Assembly: GCA_025451715.1 (NCBI GenBank) | Contig: JANWJY010000020.1 | Location: 1 to 8,374, forward strand | Length of the DNA stretch: 8,374 bases | Origin: Fimbriimonadaceae bacterium | GTDB taxonomy: Bacteria > Armatimonadota > Fimbriimonadia > Fimbriimonadales > Fimbriimonadaceae | Direction: 5' to 3' | Shown: positions 5,704 to 8,374 of the stretch, piece by piece | Layout of the letters: each line of letters opens with the position of its first letter | Position numbering within the stretch: the stretch's first letter is position 1 | Notes under the pieces: model-generated | Told to the model about the DNA's origin: nothing | The model's input: only the letters and a program-made list of their open reading frames with translations | Databases searched by the model: none | Made by a program: the position numbers and the translations under genes

Positions 5704-6459
5704 GTGGGCTCTCTTTCCTTCCTAAGGTTCGCGCGGCGGGTGCCGGGCCTGACCAGGCAGCACGAGTTTCCGAACCTGGAGGCTCTGCTTGAGTCGGAGG
5801 GTAAGCCGCACAACACGTTTCGGGTTCTTTCGTACTGCATCCCGCCTGCGGTGCTGTTGTTCGGCGGAGCGTCCGTCTTTCTCGCCGTTTGGACTGGTGC
5901 GGCGGACCTCGCTATCTCGATCGGATCGGGCGTGACGGTGGCTTTGGCGGCCACGGCTTGGCTTATCTTCGACCGGCTAGACCGGTCGATCCCGCGCTCG
6001 AAGAAGCGCGTGCGCCAGTTGACGGTGAAACTGCTGAGTAGGTACGTGGGGTTAGGAAACCTTGTCGGCGCGGAACCGGCGATCGACCCCGAGGTAGGGG
6101 CGCTGCTGGACGAGGCAGCGAAGATCTATCTCAAGCACCTTTCGGCAGAAGACAAAGGCAGCGTGTTCTCGGAGGCACGCTCCACTGCTATGCACGCGCT
6201 TGAGACGGCGCTGGCGAAGTTGCTAGAGCTCTCGGAGCCTGCGTCCGCTGCTGCGCAGAGGCAGGCGATGTCGCACGGTTGGGCGGAGCCGTTGGTGGCG
6301 GAGATGCGTGAGCTCGACCGCGCGCTCGATTCGCACGCGCGGAACGCACTGGTGAAGAAGTCTGCAGAGGAGCCGCTGGCGGGCCTGCGAGACGCGCGGC
6401 TGGAGCTTCAAAAGATCGACGCGGCGGTCGAAGAGCTGGAGCAGCAGCAACGGAGCTGA
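5704..6459 (+). CDS. two-helix membrane protein with charged helical C-terminal region
   Basis: This 251-residue protein is not recognised as a named family. A short basic N-terminus (FLRFARRVPGLTRQHEF, 6-22) is followed by two hydrophobic segments at about 41-63 and 67-89, separated by a few residues, so it should form a membrane hairpin. Basic residues follow at once (RLDRSIPRSKKRVR, 91-104), which places both ends in the cytoplasm by the positive-inside rule. The remainder to the C-terminus is alanine-, leucine- and glutamate-rich and helical, with a coiled-coil-like end (LRDARLELQKIDAAVEELEQ, 228-247). A scaffold or signalling-partner role is possible but unsupported. I chose the GTG at 5704 because the frame upstream to 5512 overlaps the divergent AlkD-like gene and its promoter. 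It converges with hpd across a shared hairpin. Existence is well supported by amphipathic pattern and codon bias; function is unknown. Confidence 0.7.
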   Translation: MGSLSFLRFARRVPGLTRQHEFPNLEALLESEGKPHNTFRVLSYCIPPAVLLFGGASVFLAVWTGAADLAISIGSGVTVALAATAWLIFDRLDRSIPRSKKRVRQLTVKLLSRYVGLGNLVGAEPAIDPEVGALLDEAAKIYLKHLSAEDKGSVFSEARSTAMHALETALAKLLELSEPASAAAQRQAMSHGWAEPLVAEMRELDRALDSHARNALVKKSAEEPLAGLRDARLELQKIDAAVEELEQQQRS

Positions 6460-6475
6460 CGGTCTGGCCGGTTAC

Positions 6476-6500
6476 CGGGGCAACCTACTTAATTGCCCCG
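6476..6500. terminator. bidirectional hairpin between convergent genes
   Basis: CGGGGCAA (6476-6483) pairs perfectly with TTGCCCCG (6493-6500) around a 9-base loop. It lies between the stop of the membrane-protein gene (6459) and that of hpd (6523), so it can serve both strands. Flanking GGT (6470-6472) and ACC (6502-6504) can extend the stem across a small bulge. There is no long T-run on either side. Confidence 0.6.
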
Positions 6501-6522
6501 TACCGTCAGGATTCCTCGTTTT

Positions 6523-7611
6523 CTACAGCGTCCCTCTCAGCGCTTGCTCCCTCTCGATCGCCTCGAAAAGCGCCTTGAAGTTCCCCTTCCCGAAGCTCTT
6601 CGCGCCCTTGCGCTGGATGATCTCGAAGAACAGCGTCGGCCTGTCGGTGATCGGTTTCGTGAAGAGCTGAAGCAGATACCCGTCCTCTTCGCGGTCGACG
6701 AGGATCCCCAGAGAAGCGATGTCGCGCACGTTTTCCTCGATCTGACCTACGCGCTCGCCCAGCGTCTCGTAATAGGTCGCAGGCACGTGCAAGAAAAGAA
6801 CGCCGCGGTTCTTCAGGTGCGTCACCGTGCGCTGAATGTCCTCTGTGCGCAGAGCGATGTGCTGCGCGCCAGCGCCGCCGAAAAACTCCAAGTACTCGTC
6901 GATCTGCGACTTCTTCTTGCCCTCGGCCGGCTCGTTGATCGGGAACTTCACCGTCTGCGAGCCGTTCGCCATCACCTTCGACATCAGCGCCGTGTACTCG
7001 GTCGAGATGTCCTTGTCGTCGAATGAAACGAGCTGCGTAAAGCCAAGCACGTCGGCGTAGAACTTCACCCACTCGTTCATCTTGCCCAGCTCGACGTTGC
7101 CGACGATGTGGTCCACCTCGACGATGCCGATGTTGTCGCCGGGCTCGTTGAGGTCCTTGAAACCGGGGAGGAACTTGCCGCGATAGTCGTTGCGGTCGAC
7201 GAAGGTGTGGATCACGTCGCCGTAGGTCTTGATGCTCGCCAACCTGACGACTCCATCTTCATCTGACAACGAAAAGGGTTCGCGCGCGGGTGTCGCGCCT
7301 CTTTCGACGGCGGTCTTGTACGACCAGTCGACATCGTCGACGGTGAAAGCGATGTCCTGCACGAAGTCGCCATGCTGCGCGATCTTCTCGGCCATCGGGT
7401 GGCCTGGTCTTATTGGTGCGCTGAAGAGGAACCGCGTGTTGCCCTGCTTGAGCAGGTAGTCCACCTCGTGCTTGAGCCCGGTCTCGAGCCCCGCGTAGCC
7501 GACGATGTCGAACCCGAACGCGTGCTGGTAGAAGTAGGCGTTCTGGCGGGCGTTGTTGACGTAAAAGCGGACGTGGTCCACGCCGTTGATGGGGAAGGTG
7601 TCTTGGGACAT
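6523..7611 (-). CDS. hpd: 4-hydroxyphenylpyruvate dioxygenase
   Basis: This 362-residue enzyme converts 4-hydroxyphenylpyruvate and oxygen to homogentisate and CO2, the second step of tyrosine breakdown, using a non-haem Fe(II). The two vicinal-oxygen-chelate domains are visible: the N-terminal one at about 10-140 (VDHVRFYVNNARQNAYFY) and the catalytic one at about 165-335. The iron triad is H168 (VDHIVGN), H251 (AQHIAL) and E330 (FFEIIQR). Other family marks are KFPINEPAEGKKKSQIDEY at 222-240, FGGAGAQHIA at 244-253, GYLLQLFTKP at 311-320, and the ending FGKGNFKALFEAIEREQA. Length and motifs are complete, so it should be active in the cytoplasm. The ATG at 7611 has AAGGAG (complement of 7619-7624) 7 bases upstream; the frame stays open to 7881 but crosses the promoter and next gene. 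No hmgA, tyrosine aminotransferase or other pathway gene is in the window. It is transcribed alone, divergent from the redoxin gene. Confidence 0.97.
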   Translation of the reverse strand: MSQDTFPINGVDHVRFYVNNARQNAYFYQHAFGFDIVGYAGLETGLKHEVDYLLKQGNTRFLFSAPIRPGHPMAEKIAQHGDFVQDIAFTVDDVDWSYKTAVERGATPAREPFSLSDEDGVVRLASIKTYGDVIHTFVDRNDYRGKFLPGFKDLNEPGDNIGIVEVDHIVGNVELGKMNEWVKFYADVLGFTQLVSFDDKDISTEYTALMSKVMANGSQTVKFPINEPAEGKKKSQIDEYLEFFGGAGAQHIALRTEDIQRTVTHLKNRGVLFLHVPATYYETLGERVGQIEENVRDIASLGILVDREEDGYLLQLFTKPITDRPTLFFEIIQRKGAKSFGKGNFKALFEAIEREQALRGTL

Positions 7612-7632
7612 CGGGGTGCTCCTTCTGGTTCT

Positions 7633-7638
7633 AGTATA
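7633..7638 (-). promoter_or_regulatory. -10 element TATACT of hpd
   Basis: The minus strand reads TATACT, then 21 bases containing the AAGGAG ribosome site, then the ATG of hpd. This leaves a conventional leader of about 14 bases, unlike the leaderless-looking genes nearby. The expected -35 region falls inside the 8-bp tandem repeat at 7640-7671 and has no TTGACA-like hexamer. Confidence 0.5.
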
Positions 7639-7639
7639 C

Positions 7640-7671
7640 GTTCGGCGGTTCGGAGGTTCGGGGGTCCGGGG
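7640..7671. repeat. four 8-bp tandem units (GTTCGGNG) in the hpd promoter region
   Basis: GTTCGGCG (7640-7647), GTTCGGAG (7648-7655), GTTCGGGG (7656-7663) and GTCCGGGG (7664-7671) are consecutive. The first three units differ only at the seventh base and the fourth also at the third; the next 8 bases no longer match. The array starts one base beyond the hpd -10 and covers its -35 region. Confidence 0.7.
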
Positions 7672-7690
7672 GTGGATGAGTGCACCCCCA

Positions 7691-7710
7691 CCCTCCCCCA
7701 AGGGGGAGGG
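7691..7710. repeat. GC-rich perfect inverted repeat, possibly a dispersed element
   Basis: CCCTCCCCC (7691-7699) and GGGGGAGGG (7702-7710) are perfect 9-base arms separated by AA. A folded form would have 8 base pairs and a CAAG loop. It sits in the divergent gap between hpd and the redoxin gene, 25 bases upstream of the redoxin -10. Similar CCCTCNCCNNNGG palindromes are common dispersed repeats between genes in many GC-rich bacteria. Confidence 0.55.
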
Positions 7711-7734
7711 AATGCAGGCGGCTAGGATTGGCGT

Positions 7735-7740
7735 TACAAT
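7735..7740 (+). promoter_or_regulatory. -10 element TACAAT of the redoxin gene
   Basis: TACAAT matches TATAAT at five of six positions. It lies 22 bases upstream of the ATG at 7763, with GGAGG at 7748-7752 in between. No clear -35 is seen at 16-18 bases. The predicted leader is about 16 bases. Confidence 0.45.
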
Positions 7741-7762
7741 AGGGGTTGGAGGCAGATCAACG

Positions 7763-8320
7763 ATGAAGACACCGACCTTATTGGGCCTGGCCTTGTTGGC
7801 GTGTGGGGTGGCGATCGCCATGCAACAGGCGCAGCCGGCCCACCCGATCCTTGGACAGGCGATCCCTGAGTTCTCGGCCACTGCGACAGACGGGAAGACC
7901 TACACGCACGACGGTTTCGCCAAGGGCGCACCGACGTTCGTCGTTTTCTGGAAGAACCCGTGCCCGCACAACCCGCGCGCTTCGAGCCTGATCAACAGCA
8001 TCGTGGCGGCGTACAAGGGCAAGGTGACCTTCTTGGGCGTTGTCAATTCTGATGGCGACGCGGCGAAGAAGTTCCAGGAGCAGTTCGGCAAGGAGTACGC
8101 GTTCTTGCACGACCCCGCAAAGGCGGTGATCGGTGGCTTTAAGATGAAGCAGTCGCTGACGTTCGTGCAGATCAACAAGGACAAGAAGGTCGAGGCCGTG
8201 TACGGCGGCTATGGCCAGGCGTCGCTTGCGGAGTTGAACACCGCGATGGCGAAGGCCGCAGGAATGGAAGAGGCGAAGATCGACCTGAGTGGTGCGCCGG
8301 CACGCACCACCTATGGCTGA
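7763..8320 (+). CDS. exported redoxin-like (thioredoxin-fold) protein with a single redox cysteine
   Basis: This 185-residue protein has an N-terminal export signal (MKTPTLLGLALLACGVAIA) and an AhpC/TSA-redoxin domain from about residue 28. The domain reads GQAIPEFSATATDGK (31-45), PTFVVFWKNPCPHNPRA (57-73), KVTFLGVVNSDGD (87-99), FLHDPAKAVIGGF (114-126) and SLTFVQINKDKKV (131-143). The active-site motif is CPHN: Cys67 is kept but the second cysteine of CxxC is Asn70. The residue that is normally a cis-proline before Thr-Phe-Val is Leu132. It therefore is not a standard thiol oxidoreductase; a one-cysteine peroxidase, a reductase partner or a binding protein are possible. LLAC at 11-14 resembles a lipobox but the signal would be very short, so ordinary cleavage after AIA is equally likely. 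The ATG at 7763 has GGAGG 10 bases upstream. It is divergent from hpd with a hairpin behind it. Confidence 0.85.
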   Translation: MKTPTLLGLALLACGVAIAMQQAQPAHPILGQAIPEFSATATDGKTYTHDGFAKGAPTFVVFWKNPCPHNPRASSLINSIVAAYKGKVTFLGVVNSDGDAAKKFQEQFGKEYAFLHDPAKAVIGGFKMKQSLTFVQINKDKKVEAVYGGYGQASLAELNTAMAKAAGMEEAKIDLSGAPARTTYG

Positions 8321-8334
8321 TCGTATTGACGCAA

Positions 8335-8352
8335 GCGCCCCGGTCGGGGCGC
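8335..8352 (+). terminator. hairpin after the redoxin gene
   Basis: GCGCCCC (8335-8341) pairs perfectly with GGGGCGC (8346-8352) around GGTC, starting 15 bases after the TGA. No T-run follows within the window, which ends 22 bases later, so it is a plausible but unproven terminator. Confidence 0.5.
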
Positions 8353-8374
8353 ACGACGGCCGGGCCGCCTCAGC

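Noticed and set aside
6493..7026. Plus-strand open frame of 177 codons opposite hpd
   Set aside because: A shadow of hpd in GC-rich DNA; the translation is low-complexity (leucine, arginine, valine).
7586..7762. Upstream extension of the redoxin frame
   Set aside because: It crosses the hpd start, both repeats and the redoxin promoter; GGAGG and the signal peptide fix the start at 7763.

Overview
The window is ordinary chromosomal DNA of a GC-rich, diderm-like bacterium (roughly 60% G+C by eye). It is densely packed with ten short transcription units that often point at each other. I see no tRNA, rRNA, CRISPR, insertion sequence or phage gene. Three traits suggest Armatimonadota, Fimbriimonadia-like: an exported protein with a PEP-CTERM sorting tail, an exported Asp-box protein ending in an unnamed ~150-residue beta-rich domain that I associate from memory with that group, and several genes that look leaderless. 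Planctomycetota is the main alternative. This assignment is inference, since no marker gene is present.

Layout. 24-680 (minus): a YjbR/MmcQ-like gene followed by a small DUF4242 gene, probably co-transcribed. 711-728: a perfect inverted repeat in the divergent gap. 805-1392 (plus): a CHRD-domain protein with a PEP-CTERM tail, closed by a long terminator hairpin. 1586-2251 (plus): an all-helical lipoprotein of unknown function, also closed by a hairpin. 2375-4234 (plus): a 619-residue exported Asp-box protein. 4305-4820 (minus): a small exported protein with four cysteines. 4890-5555 (minus): a DNA alkylation repair (AlkD-like HEAT) protein. 5704-6459 (plus): a two-helix membrane protein with a charged helical tail, convergent with hpd across a shared hairpin. 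6523-7611 (minus): hpd, 4-hydroxyphenylpyruvate dioxygenase, the one enzyme whose reaction is certain. 7763-8320 (plus): an exported redoxin-like protein with a single redox cysteine, followed by a hairpin.

How the genes relate. There is no evident shared pathway. About half the products are exported or membrane-bound (CHRD protein, lipoprotein, Asp-box protein, four-Cys protein, two-TM protein, redoxin), so the region contributes to the cell envelope as well as to tyrosine catabolism and repair. Most genes appear to be transcribed alone, each with its own promoter and terminator.

The most interesting signal is regulatory. Four genes (starts at 2375, 4820, 5555 and 5704) lack a recognisable Shine-Dalgarno and instead carry a -10-like hexamer 6 or 10 bases before the start codon, which predicts leaderless or nearly leaderless mRNAs. 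At least four other genes have clear Shine-Dalgarno sites. Also worth a look are the unnamed C-terminal domain of the Asp-box protein, an 8-bp tandem repeat overlapping the hpd promoter, and the odd active site of the redoxin. I found no multi-gene defence, mobile or biosynthetic system. No stretch longer than 300 bases lacks a gene.
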